A stretch of 64,000 nt of DNA from contig JAKARC010000008.1 of assembly GCA_021822385.1 (NCBI GenBank), positions 1 to 64,000 on the forward strand. The letters are read 5' to 3'. Shown here one piece after another: positions 26,768 to 35,407 of this stretch. Below the pieces are notes generated by a model that was not told the origin of the DNA, made no database searches, and saw only the letters and a program-made list of their open reading frames with translations. How positions within the stretch are numbered: position 1 is the stretch's first letter; each line of letters starts with the position of its first letter. Source of the DNA: Pseudomonadota bacterium (GTDB lineage Bacteria > Pseudomonadota > Gammaproteobacteria > Steroidobacterales > Steroidobacteraceae). A program made the translations under genes and the position numbers.

Positions 26768-29700
26768 ATGCGAATGGGCGCCGACGTCCACGCAACTCGC
26801 CGCATCATGGCCGACCTCGACACTGCCCGCACTGCAGACATCGCCTGTGCAGAGCCGCTGCGCCGTGCCGCCGCGCGGTTGATCGAAACCGGTGCGGTGA
26901 GCGCGGTACGCGTCCACCAGGACGGCGCGGTGATCACCGGTATCGTCGCCTCCGCGGCGCCCGCCGCCCCACACCGAGTCTACATCCGCCGCCGCACGGG
27001 CCAGCCGGCGCACGCCGAGTGCAACTGCGGCGAACGCGACATCTGCGTCCATGTCGTTGCGGTCTCGATGCTCGCGCAGGAGCCTGGGCGTGCACGACGG
27101 GCACTCGCGGCAGCGCACGTCGAAAGTGACTCCGGTACCGGCATCCCGGCGTCCCTCGCCGATCCAACGACACAGCAGATCTGCTATCTGTTCGGCTCGC
27201 CGGGTGATTCGACGCCGGCGCACCCAGAGACCGCAACATACATCTCGGTCTGGGTCTGTCAGCGCTTTGGCCGCGAATTGAGCGCCGCCACCGCCGTGGC
27301 GTATGCACCAGGCGCCGCACAGGCGCGCGGTCAGTACCCGCGTTACGTCGATCCGCAGGATCAGGAGATTCTCACAACGCTGAGCCACGACGGACATGAT
27401 GCACCGTGGCAACTGCGAGGGTTGGTCGGCGCGAATGTATTCGCGCAGGCAGTACGCAGCGGCCGGGCGTTCTGGGGCACTCTCGAGTCGCGGCCGCTGC
27501 GACCCGGACCGCCGCGCCGCGCAACCCTGGCCTGGCACGCGGATGCCGCCGGCAACCAGCGGCTCGGATGTCACGCCGGCGAGCATGTGCTCACGCTGCT
27601 CAGCTTGGAGCCGGCTCACTACGTCGATGTCCTCGAACGCGAGGCGGGAACTGTGGAGCTGCCCTGCGCGCGTGCGCTCATCGCGCGTTATGGACAGCGG
27701 CAAGTTGCGCCGGAGGATGCCGCGGCGGTGAATCTGGAACTCGCCCGTGACCGTGACGCCACCGGTCTGGCACGGCTTGCCGAGCCGCGTCTGCAGCGCC
27801 TGCCACGGGCGCGACTCGGCGCCCGCGTGATTCTCGGCGCCGGGGCGTCCGCACAATTGCTCTTCCTGTATAACGGCCTGCCGGTCGCAAGTGAGCCGCT
27901 CGCTGAGTGCAGCGACGGATGGATACGGCGGAGTTCCGGAAACGCGGTTTACGAGATGCAGCGCGACCGCGACGGCGAACGCGCGTTCGCCGCACAATTC
28001 CGCCGCATGGTGCCGCGCCCGGAGGCAGGGGAGGAAGCCTGGCTCCGCTTCATGCTCGAGCACGTTCCGAGCCTCACCGCAGCCGGCTGGGACATCGTCA
28101 TCGAGCCGCAATTCCCCTATCGGATCGTCCGCCCGGAAGGCTGGGTCGGGGCGTTCGATGACGGCGCGGCCGACAATTGGTTCCATGTACGGCTTGGAGT
28201 ATTGGTAAACGGCGCGACCGTGAACCTACTGCCGCACCTCGCCGCCTACCTGCACCACGCCCTGGGGGATGCAAAGACCGCAGATGCACACATCCCGGTA
28301 CCGGCGGGCCCGCCGCTGGCGGTGGCCGGACACTGGCTGGTCGATCTTCAGGACGGGCGGTACCTCGCGATAGCCCTCGAGCGCTTCAGGCGCATCGGCT
28401 CGATGCTGATCGAACTGATCGAGCGCGATGCGCTCGCGGGCGAGCGGCTGCGGCTGCCGCGCAGCCGCAGATTCTCATTGGGCGCACTGCAGGGAGAGCC
28501 CGATATCGCCTGGCGGTGGCAAGATCCGACGCTGGCGGCGACGCTCGCCGACTGCACGCGTATCGAAGCGCTGGCCGCACCCGCCGGCTTTGCCGCCGTG
28601 CTACGCCCCTATCAGCGCGAGGGCCTCGGCTGGCTGCAGTTCCTGCGCCGCCATCGCTTGGGCGGCGTCCTGGCCGACGACATGGGACTCGGCAAGACGG
28701 TCCAGGCACTCGCGCACCTCGCGCTCGAGAAACTCTCCGGCCGACTGCAGCAGCCTGCGCTCATCGTCGCGCCCGTGAGCGCCCTCGCCCACTGGCAGCA
28801 GGAGATCCGGCGCCTCGCGCCGGGTCTGAGCACCCTCACCCTGCACGGACCGCGACGCCATGCCCTCTTCAGCGCGCTCGGCGGCGTCGATGTGCTCATC
28901 ACCGGCTACCCGCAGTTGCAGCTCGACGCGCAGCGCCTGCGCGCGCAGGACTTTTCCGTGGTCATTCTCGATGAGGCGCAGATGATCAAGAACCCCCGTG
29001 CCAAGGTTGCGCAGGCGGCCCGGGCACTGCGTGCCGAACAACGCCTGTGCCTGAGCGGCACGCCGCTCGAGAATCATCTCGGGGAGCTCTGGTCGTTGTT
29101 CGCGTTCGCGCAGCCGGACCTGCTCGGCGGCGAACGCGAATTCCAACGCCATTTCCGCGTTCCCATAGAGAAGTACGGCAATCAGATCAGAGCGGACGCC
29201 CTGGCCGCGCGGCTGAAGCCCTTTCTCTTGCGACGGACCAAGGACGCGGTGGCCCCAGAGCTGCCCCCCAAGACCGAGATGCTCGAGTACATCGCGCTCG
29301 ATGAGAAGCAGCGCGATTTCTACGATGCCATTCGCCTCGCCGCGCACCGCCAGATCCACGCACTGCTCGCCGAGGTCGGCCTTGCGCGCGGCCAAATCAG
29401 CATCCTCGAGACCCTGCTGAAACTGCGCCAGGCCTGTTGCGATCCGCGCCTGGTCGAGTCCGGTGCCGCCATTCCTTCGGCCAAGATCGAGTGGCTGTGC
29501 ACGGCGCTGCCGGCCCTGATCGAGCAGGGACGCCGGATCCTGCTGTTCTCACAGTTCACCTCAATGCTGCGTCTGATCGAAATCAAGTTGCGCGAACTTG
29601 GGCTACCGTACTGTCTGCTCACCGGCAGTACCGCCAATCGCCCCGCCCAGGTCGAGCGTTTCCAGTCGCGCCGCGCACCGCTCTTTCTCATCAGCCTCAA

Positions 29701-29983
29701 GGCCGGCGGAACCGCCCTCAATCTCACCGCCGCCGACACGGTCATCCACTACGATCCCTGGTGGAACCCGGCCGCCGAGGCGCAGGCGACCGATCGCGCG
29801 CATCGCATCGGCCAAAGCAAGCCCGTGTTCGTCTACAAGCTGATCGCGCAGGGCACCGTCGAGGAACGTATGCTCGAGCTGCATGCGCGAAAGCAGACGC
29901 TCGCCGCGGGGTTGTATGCCGGAGCGACAGCCGGCGTCGGCGCGCTCACGGACGCGGATCTCGAGCGGCTGCTCGCCCCATGA
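26768..29983 (+). CDS. SNF2-family helicase with N-terminal SWIM zinc finger
   Basis: A 1071-residue DNA-dependent ATPase. Near residue 78 a SWIM-type finger is seen (CNCGERDICVHVVAVS; C-x-C...C-x-H). The helicase core starts around residue 615: motif I VLADDMGLGKTVQAL, motif II LDEAQMIKNP, motif III LSGTPLENHLGELWS, and motif V-VI SLKAGGTALNL, HYDPWWNPAAEAQATDR and RAHRIGQ. Such proteins remodel protein-DNA or RNA polymerase complexes (RapA-like) or serve in repair and defence; the exact role is unknown. The start is uncertain; MADLDTAR at 26807 is an alternative. Its stop overlaps the next gene by 4 bases. Confidence 0.9.
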   Translation: MRMGADVHATRRIMADLDTARTADIACAEPLRRAAARLIETGAVSAVRVHQDGAVITGIVASAAPAAPHRVYIRRRTGQPAHAECNCGERDICVHVVAVSMLAQEPGRARRALAAAHVESDSGTGIPASLADPTTQQICYLFGSPGDSTPAHPETATYISVWVCQRFGRELSAATAVAYAPGAAQARGQYPRYVDPQDQEILTTLSHDGHDAPWQLRGLVGANVFAQAVRSGRAFWGTLESRPLRPGPPRRATLAWHADAAGNQRLGCHAGEHVLTLLSLEPAHYVDVLEREAGTVELPCARALIARYGQRQVAPEDAAAVNLELARDRDATGLARLAEPRLQRLPRARLGARVILGAGASAQLLFLYNGLPVASEPLAECSDGWIRRSSGNAVYEMQRDRDGERAFAAQFRRMVPRPEAGEEAWLRFMLEHVPSLTAAGWDIVIEPQFPYRIVRPEGWVGAFDDGAADNWFHVRLGVLVNGATVNLLPHLAAYLHHALGDAKTADAHIPVPAGPPLAVAGHWLVDLQDGRYLAIALERFRRIGSMLIELIERDALAGERLRLPRSRRFSLGALQGEPDIAWRWQDPTLAATLADCTRIEALAAPAGFAAVLRPYQREGLGWLQFLRRHRLGGVLADDMGLGKTVQALAHLALEKLSGRLQQPALIVAPVSALAHWQQEIRRLAPGLSTLTLHGPRRHALFSALGGVDVLITGYPQLQLDAQRLRAQDFSVVILDEAQMIKNPRAKVAQAARALRAEQRLCLSGTPLENHLGELWSLFAFAQPDLLGGEREFQRHFRVPIEKYGNQIRADALAARLKPFLLRRTKDAVAPELPPKTEMLEYIALDEKQRDFYDAIRLAAHRQIHALLAEVGLARGQISILETLLKLRQACCDPRLVESGAAIPSAKIEWLCTALPALIEQGRRILLFSQFTSMLRLIEIKLRELGLPYCLLTGSTANRPAQVERFQSRRAPLFLISLKAGGTALNLTAADTVIHYDPWWNPAAEAQATDRAHRIGQSKPVFVYKLIAQGTVEERMLELHARKQTLAAGLYAGATAGVGALTDADLERLLAP

Positions 29984-31179
29984 GTACACGTTCCGCGGAT
30001 GTGCAGGCGCAAGTGGATGCCCTACTGCTCGAACACGGCGCGTTCGCCCCGCTCGAGTATCTGTTTGCGACCGGGCGCCTGCTGTACGCCGACTTTGCCG
30101 CTTGGCGCCGCGGCGAATTCGCCTCGCTCGATCCGGTATTGATGGGTCGGCTCGACTCAATACGCGCAGAGCTCGAACAGGCGGGCGCGTATGCCCGGGC
30201 CCTCGGACTGACCGAGGAAAGTCTGGACCTGCGCGTGGCAACGGCGAGCGAGCGCGCCCTGCGCGCCAGCGCGGACCGGCAGCTTGCCGCCCTGCTCGCG
30301 CGCCGCTACCTGCCGGCGCGCTCGGCGGTGCAGATGGACCTGTTCTTCGACAACCCGATTGCCGCGCTCATCGCGGGTATCGCCGCTGCACTCGCCGCCG
30401 CCAACGCACCGGAGGCCACGCGCCTGCTCGATACGCTTTATGCAACAGCGCCGAATCACCCAGACCTGTCCGATTTCGACCGTCTGCTCGCAGCGGTGCA
30501 TCGGCTGAGCGCTCCGGTGACGGATACGCGCGACCTGTTGCAGTGCATCACGAGCATCACCGCAAGCGCACACCGCCTGCTCGGCAGCCGCGCGCGCGAG
30601 CTGCTCGGGCGGCTGTGGCGGCACCTCGCTGCGGCACTGCCGGCCGGAGGGTACTCGCCACGGGAGCCGCTGCTGCATGCGAGCCACGCCTGGAGTCAAG
30701 CGCATGCCTGGGAGGAAACCGCCGCGAGTGTGCTCGCCGAGCCGTGCTGGTGGCACCACGGGCCGCTCGCGCTCAGGCTTACGGCGAGCCAGCTGCGGCG
30801 ACGACACTGGCACGAGGGATTGTCCGCATGGTTCCAGTTGTGTTGGAACGCCGCCGACGAGGCTGCGGCCGCCGCCGAGACTCTGCACTGGTCGGATCTC
30901 TACCCGCTATGGCAGGCCTTTCTCGACCTCGAGGTCGCAACGCTCGATACGCCGGAATTTCCCGCCTGGATACTGCTCAGCAGACCGGCGCTCGGGCGCG
31001 AGCTGTCCATCGCGCTGCCGTTCGGCGACTCCGCGGCCGAGACCCATTACCGGCTCGTCCACCGCTGGCTCGCGGCGCGCGCCGCGGGCAACACGGGCGA
31101 GGATCTGGCGCTGCGCCGCGAGCTGCAGGTGCGGCAACCTGGCCTGTTCGCCTGCCTACTGCGTTCAGTGACACGCTGA
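29980..31179 (+). CDS. Unknown protein translationally coupled to the SNF2 helicase
   Basis: A 399-residue protein with no family I recognise. The start at 29980 overlaps the helicase stop (ATGA), so the two are very likely co-translated. It is largely alpha-helical by appearance and rich in Ala and Leu, with aromatic-rich spots such as SVLAEPCWWHHGPLALRL and LHWSDLYPLWQAFLDLE. The N-terminal VDALLLEHGAFAPLEYLFATGRL resembles nothing I can name. No signal peptide or membrane helix is clear. Working with the SWIM-SNF2 protein is inferred only from the overlap. Confidence 0.7.
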   Translation: MSTRSADVQAQVDALLLEHGAFAPLEYLFATGRLLYADFAAWRRGEFASLDPVLMGRLDSIRAELEQAGAYARALGLTEESLDLRVATASERALRASADRQLAALLARRYLPARSAVQMDLFFDNPIAALIAGIAAALAAANAPEATRLLDTLYATAPNHPDLSDFDRLLAAVHRLSAPVTDTRDLLQCITSITASAHRLLGSRARELLGRLWRHLAAALPAGGYSPREPLLHASHAWSQAHAWEETAASVLAEPCWWHHGPLALRLTASQLRRRHWHEGLSAWFQLCWNAADEAAAAAETLHWSDLYPLWQAFLDLEVATLDTPEFPAWILLSRPALGRELSIALPFGDSAAETHYRLVHRWLAARAAGNTGEDLALRRELQVRQPGLFACLLRSVTR

Positions 31180-31272
31180 GGCGGCGCGGCGCCAAGGGCC
31201 CCCGCCGGTGCATGATCCGTGCTCAGACCGGCCCGCTTGACGCTGGCTGCGGTTGCAGCGACACTCGCGGCG

Positions 31273-31449
31273 CGTGCTGGTTCTCCAGTCAAGGCTGGGG
31301 AGGCAAGAGGGAACGCGGTGAGACGTCAGTCGATGCCGCGGCTACCCCCGTAACTGTAAGCGGCGAGTCCGCGTCCACGATGGCCACTGGAAAACCGGGA
31401 AGGCCGGACGCATGACACTGACCCGCGAGCCAGGAGACCTGCCAGTACG
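31273..31449 (+). promoter_or_regulatory. Cobalamin (B12) riboswitch
   Basis: Typical cobalamin aptamer elements occur in order on the plus strand: GAGGGAACGCGGTGAGA, then CCCCGTAACTGTAAGCGG (31346-31365), GGCCACTGG...CCGGGAAGGC, and the B12 box AGCCAGGAGACCTGCC at 31428-31443. The ends CGTGCTGG (31273-31280) and CCAGTACG (31442-31449) pair to close stem P1 with one G-U pair. The BtuB-type receptor begins about 200 bases downstream, so cobalamin probably represses the receptor. The expression platform in 31450-31655 was not resolved. The rest of 31180-31655 holds no gene that I can see. Confidence 0.93.
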
Positions 31450-31655
31450 GTCACCCAACCGGTGGGCGGGGCGTACCACACGGAGCGGTCATTCGCAGCG
31501 GTGACAGTGGATCCGATGCGAAGACCGTAGAGTTCGATTGCCTGCATGTGCGTGAGCGCCGCAGCTGCCGTTCCGGCAAGGTTTGCGTTCGACCGGAACA
31601 TTCGCATCGGTTGTCGTTACCCGCCCCGGATGGGGCCGCTGAACGGAGCCTGACG

Positions 31656-33617
31656 ATGCGATTGAACTCGAGCTTTCCGATCCGCACACCCCGGCCGCGC
31701 AGGCGCGCACCGCGATTCGCCGACCCCGCCTACGGCCGCAGCCGCGCAGGAGCCGTTCTTGCGCTGACCGTGCCGGTGTGCCTGCTTGTATCCGCTGCGC
31801 GCGCCGCGGCGGCCACGCTACCCGAACGCGTGGCCCCTGTGGTCATCTCGGCGGCCGCCTTCCCCCAGCCTTTGAACCAGACGCTGCCGACCGTCAGCGT
31901 CATCACCCGCAAGCAAATCAGGCGCAGCGGGGTGAAAAACCTCACGACGTTGCTGCAGCGGATAGCCGGCGTGCAGGTGACCGCAAGCGGCGGCCCCGGA
32001 CAACCCGCCACCACGTATCTCGAGGGGTTCGGCGGGATCGATGCCGGCGTGCTCGTGTTGCTCAACGGAGTGCCGATCACGGCCGAAGACGCCTCCGGCG
32101 GCGGCGATTACCTCGAAAATCTCACCACGGACCAAATTCAGCGCATCGAAGTCGTCCATGGCAACGTATCGGCCATCTACGGCTCCGGGGCGATCGGCGG
32201 GGTGATCCTGATCACAACCCGCACGGGTAGCCGCACGCCGCACGCGCAGGTATCCGTGAGCGGTGGCAGCCGCGCCACCGTGACGACTTCGGCCAACATC
32301 AGCGGCCAGATCCACTCCACACGGCTGCAGCTCGGGGTCAGCCGCTACACCACCGCCGGCATTCCATCAATCAACCCGGCGCAAAGCCCATTCGTGACTT
32401 CGAACCGTTCCGACGGTTATCACAATTTGACGCTGAACGGCTCGATCGTGCAGGCGCTCGCTCCGCACCAGCAGCTTGGCGTGCGCGGATTCATGAGCGA
32501 CGGGCATTACAGTTACGACAACGATACCACCGGCGGCCGGACGCGCCAGAGCCTCATCCAGCTGTTCAGCAACAACCGCGTCACCCGTCGCTGGAGGTCG
32601 CATCTGAGTCTGTCGCGCCAGACCACCACCGACGTCAACTTGGGCAGCTTCGCCTCCTCCTATCGCTCGACTCATCTCGATGTGTCGTGGCGCAATGTCG
32701 CCAGGCTCTCGGCGAACTGGACGCTGACCGGCGGCGCGGACTGGCAGCACCAGTCCGTGGCGAGCACCGGCGAAGGCGGAATCCCGCACGCCACACGCAA
32801 TGTCGTCGCCTTCTTCGCCGGCATCAACGGAACATTTCGCGGCAACGATCTGCAGTTGAATCTCCGGCACGATCATTTCTCCGGCTATGCCGACAGCAAG
32901 AACACCTTTTTCGTCGGCTATGGACGGCAACTGGGCAACGGATTGAAGCTGATCGCAAGCTACGCCAGCGCCTTCAACGCCCCGCCGCTCGGCTATCTCT
33001 ACTACAGCAGCCCTGGCTACTGGGCGGCCAATCCGCAGTTGCAACCAGAGTCCGCGCACACCGTGCAGGCCGCCCTGCAGTGGTCCGGGCATTGGACCCT
33101 AGTGCGCGCCACGGTTTTTCAAACCACCGGCAGCGACCTGTGGGGTTACGGCACTACCGCCGGCGGGTTGACCCAATTCCAGAACATTGCGCGCACCCGC
33201 ACCCGCGGTCTCGAGTTGAGCGCACGCGGCGCCTGGCGCCGACTGAGTTATGACGCGAACCTGACTTTGCAGCAGCCGCTCGCCTTGAGCGAACCCGGTA
33301 GCCCGACGCTGCAACGGCTCGCACACAGCATCGGCAACCTCAGCGTGCAGTACAATTTCGGTCGCTTCTGGACCGGTGTGCTCCTGCACTACACCGGACC
33401 GCGGCCGGATGTGGCGTACACGCCGACCTTCGCCACCGAGCCGGTCACGCTCGGCAGCTACACCACCGTCACCCTGACGGCAGGGGGCCCGATCAGCGCC
33501 ACGCTGCGCTGGAATGCGCGCGCGCAGAATCTGTTCGACAAGCGCTATGAGACCGCTTACGGATACAATTCACTGCCGTTTGGCTTTTTCGTCGGCCTGA
33601 CCTGGCGACCCTTTTAA
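31656..33617 (+). CDS. btuB: TonB-dependent receptor, BtuB-like (vitamin B12 uptake)
   Basis: A 653-residue outer-membrane beta-barrel receptor. The start at 31656 follows CGGAGCCTGACG with a Shine-Dalgarno GGAG; the frame is open upstream to 31548 without a better start. The long positively charged N-region and hydrophobic core (~residues 33-47) make a signal peptide. Next come a TonB-box-like VAPVVISA and the plug domain (TVSVITRKQIRRSG, VLLNGVPITAED, IEVVHGNVSAIYGSGAIGG). The barrel ends in LTWRPF with a terminal Phe. The cobalamin riboswitch in its leader supports B12 as the ligand. No BtuCDF genes are in the window. Confidence 0.9.
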   Translation: MRLNSSFPIRTPRPRRRAPRFADPAYGRSRAGAVLALTVPVCLLVSAARAAAATLPERVAPVVISAAAFPQPLNQTLPTVSVITRKQIRRSGVKNLTTLLQRIAGVQVTASGGPGQPATTYLEGFGGIDAGVLVLLNGVPITAEDASGGGDYLENLTTDQIQRIEVVHGNVSAIYGSGAIGGVILITTRTGSRTPHAQVSVSGGSRATVTTSANISGQIHSTRLQLGVSRYTTAGIPSINPAQSPFVTSNRSDGYHNLTLNGSIVQALAPHQQLGVRGFMSDGHYSYDNDTTGGRTRQSLIQLFSNNRVTRRWRSHLSLSRQTTTDVNLGSFASSYRSTHLDVSWRNVARLSANWTLTGGADWQHQSVASTGEGGIPHATRNVVAFFAGINGTFRGNDLQLNLRHDHFSGYADSKNTFFVGYGRQLGNGLKLIASYASAFNAPPLGYLYYSSPGYWAANPQLQPESAHTVQAALQWSGHWTLVRATVFQTTGSDLWGYGTTAGGLTQFQNIARTRTRGLELSARGAWRRLSYDANLTLQQPLALSEPGSPTLQRLAHSIGNLSVQYNFGRFWTGVLLHYTGPRPDVAYTPTFATEPVTLGSYTTVTLTAGGPISATLRWNARAQNLFDKRYETAYGYNSLPFGFFVGLTWRPF

Positions 33618-33660
33618 GGGGACGTTCGCACCCAGCGCGCAACGCTTGCGCGAGACACAC

Positions 33661-33688
33661 GTGGGCGCCGCTGCGACGCAGCGCCCAC
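33661..33688. terminator. Hairpin between convergent btuB and hip
   Basis: GTGGGCGCCGCTGC and GCAGCGCCCAC pair as an 11-bp stem with a 3-base bulge and a 3-base loop. It lies in the 85-base gap between the convergent btuB and hip genes and could end transcription in both directions. There is no T-tract on either side, so an intrinsic terminator is not certain. Confidence 0.4.
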
Positions 33689-33702
33689 GGATCGCGCCGG
33701 AC

Positions 33703-34062
33703 TCAGGACCTTGCGCTGAAGGACTCGCACCACCCTTCGGCATCGACGGAGTAGCCGGGATAGATCTGGCACGCCGCATAGCCCGATTTCTCTCCGGGTG
33801 TTCCCTTGAAGAAACGGCATATCGAACAGTGATCGCCGGGCTTGTACATCGGGTACTTCGCCGTACTGATCGTGTTGTGATTCGGCGTGTACGCGAGGGC
33901 CTTCGCCATCGCATCGCTATCGGACAGGTGCGGCAGATTCTCCCCTGCGGCGCGCGCCGCTCGGGGCTTCAGGCCACCGACAATCGTGGCCGCAACCGCC
34001 ACGGTGGCGCCCGCTAGGAAAGCACGCCGCGAAGGATCCGTCTTGCTCTTTGCTTCAGTCAT
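33703..34062 (-). CDS. hip: High-potential iron-sulfur protein (HiPIP)
   Basis: Small periplasmic [4Fe-4S] electron carrier, 119 residues. The N-terminus has a twin-arginine signal (SRRAFLAGATV). The mature part has the four cluster cysteines in the HiPIP spacing C-x2-C-x15-C-x13-C (HCSIC, AACQIYPG, EGWCESF). HiPIPs shuttle electrons from the bc1 complex or cytochromes to terminal oxidases or reaction centres. In A. ferrooxidans a hip gene belongs to the petII operon; here hip lies on the minus strand 112 bases downstream of an SDR gene and about 1.3 kb from petA. Its upstream is AT-rich compared with the surroundings (34063-34125) and may hold its own promoter. Confidence 0.93.
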   Translation of the reverse strand: MTEAKSKTDPSRRAFLAGATVAVAATIVGGLKPRAARAAGENLPHLSDSDAMAKALAYTPNHNTISTAKYPMYKPGDHCSICRFFKGTPGEKSGYAACQIYPGYSVDAEGWCESFSARS

Positions 34063-34174
34063 AAATCACCGCTTTTGCTCCGGTACCACAGAAGAAATAT
34101 GAACACAATAAATTCGTGCCGGCAACCTGCGCCGCTGCGCAATGCCCGGGCGGCTTCGGCTTCGTCGTGCGCGC

Positions 34175-34975
34175 TCACCGCGGAACCTCCCGGCACTCGC
34201 GCGTGCGGCTCAACAGCAACGGGCTGAACCCACGCGCCTCCGGGCCGATCGCGTACAGGTAAGGACCGGTGACGCGCTGCGGCTCGGGGTGGGCATCCGG
34301 CGCCTCACCCGGATAGTGCTGACGCCGGCCCGGCGTGAGCACCGCGCCGGTGTCGATACCGAAGATGCGGACCGGATGGGCGCTGCCGGCACCGTATTCG
34401 TCCGCGAGCACGCCGACCAGCGCCCGCTGCCCGGCCTTCGCCAGGGCAAAGGCACCCCAGAACGCGCGATCCGATTCCTGCAGCGAAAACCCTACCACAG
34501 GGTCAGCCGCCTTGCGCAGCAACGGCATGCACCACTGCGTGAGGAAGAACGGCGCGGCGAGGTTGATATTCATCACCTTGGTCCAGGTGGCCGGTGGATA
34601 ATGCTCGAACGGCGCGAGCGCGCCGATCCAGCCGGCGTTGTTGAGCAGCCCGTCGAGTCGCCCGTAGCGCTCACCGATACGATCGGCAATCTCGCGCACC
34701 CCGCCAATGGTGATGCCCGCGAGATCGGCAGGACATAACACCGGCTCGGCATGGCCCTGCGCGACGATTTCCTCGGCGAGACTCTCGAGCCCGGCCCGAT
34801 CCCAGTCGAGCAGCACGAGCTCGGCGCCGTGACACGCATAGCGTACGGCCACCGCGTGACCGATGCCGTGGGCAGCGCCGGTAATCAAGATGACACGGTC
34901 CTTGAGCAGATCCGGGGATCCCTCGTAATCGAGCAAGCAATCGTAGGCCGGCGGCATATGTTCAGTTTGTTGCAT
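34175..34975 (-). CDS. Short-chain dehydrogenase family protein with Phe at the catalytic Tyr position
   Basis: A 266-residue Rossmann-fold SDR resembling YciK. It has ITGAAHGIGHAVAVRYA (TGxxxGIG) near residue 35, an acidic VLLDWD at the end of strand 2 (suggesting NAD preference), LLNNAGWIG near residue 119, and NINLAAPFFLTQ. The active site normally reads Y-x3-K; here it is GAFALAK, with Phe at residue 176 and Lys at 180 (codon TTT, complement of 34448-34450). The conserved Ser is present (VVGFS). Start chosen at 34975; MPPAYDC at 34957 is an alternative. Near bc1 genes, an SDR is reminiscent of sdrA in A. ferrooxidans pet operons. Confidence 0.83.
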   Translation of the reverse strand: MQQTEHMPPAYDCLLDYEGSPDLLKDRVILITGAAHGIGHAVAVRYACHGAELVLLDWDRAGLESLAEEIVAQGHAEPVLCPADLAGITIGGVREIADRIGERYGRLDGLLNNAGWIGALAPFEHYPPATWTKVMNINLAAPFFLTQWCMPLLRKAADPVVGFSLQESDRAFWGAFALAKAGQRALVGVLADEYGAGSAHPVRIFGIDTGAVLTPGRRQHYPGEAPDAHPEPQRVTGPYLYAIGPEARGFSPLLLSRTRECREVPR

Positions 34976-35407
34976 GGAGAGCGAGGAACATACTGCGATA
35001 AATACGTATGGTAACGCAGCCCTGCCGACGGATACCCTCCTGTCCGCGATGCGAAGACCAGGGAACGAGCAGTGGAGATGTGTTGGCACTTTGCGTATCA
35101 TCGCAGTCCGGAGCAGGCATCCGGCCGCAGCACGGCACCACGGGGCCCGTGCGAGCCGACCATCGGCAAGCATAAGCACACTGCATAAAGCGCGACGTTT
35201 CAGGTTTTCTCGGAACTTTGCGGCACTTCGCCGAGCCGCCTGCGGCGTCTGCGTGCCATTGCGCCGAACCGGAATGTACGTTCGCCGTGCGCCGCCGGCC
35301 GCTCACAAGCGCGGCACTCCGCCGGGCGGAGCGGGACGTGCAGGCCATTTTTTTACCTGGATGCCGATGAACCGCGGCAGACGGGTGGCAGTTTAAGAGC
35401 ACAAGCC
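34976..35407. other. Divergent intergenic region between SDR and petA
   Basis: 432 bases between two divergent operons; no protein or RNA gene seen. It should hold promoters for both directions. AT-rich patches occur at about 34987-35012 (ATACTGCGATAAATACGTAT region) and 35173-35220 (CATAAAGCG then TTTCAGGTTTTCTC). I could not assign confident -35/-10 boxes or an operator. Confidence 0.5.
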
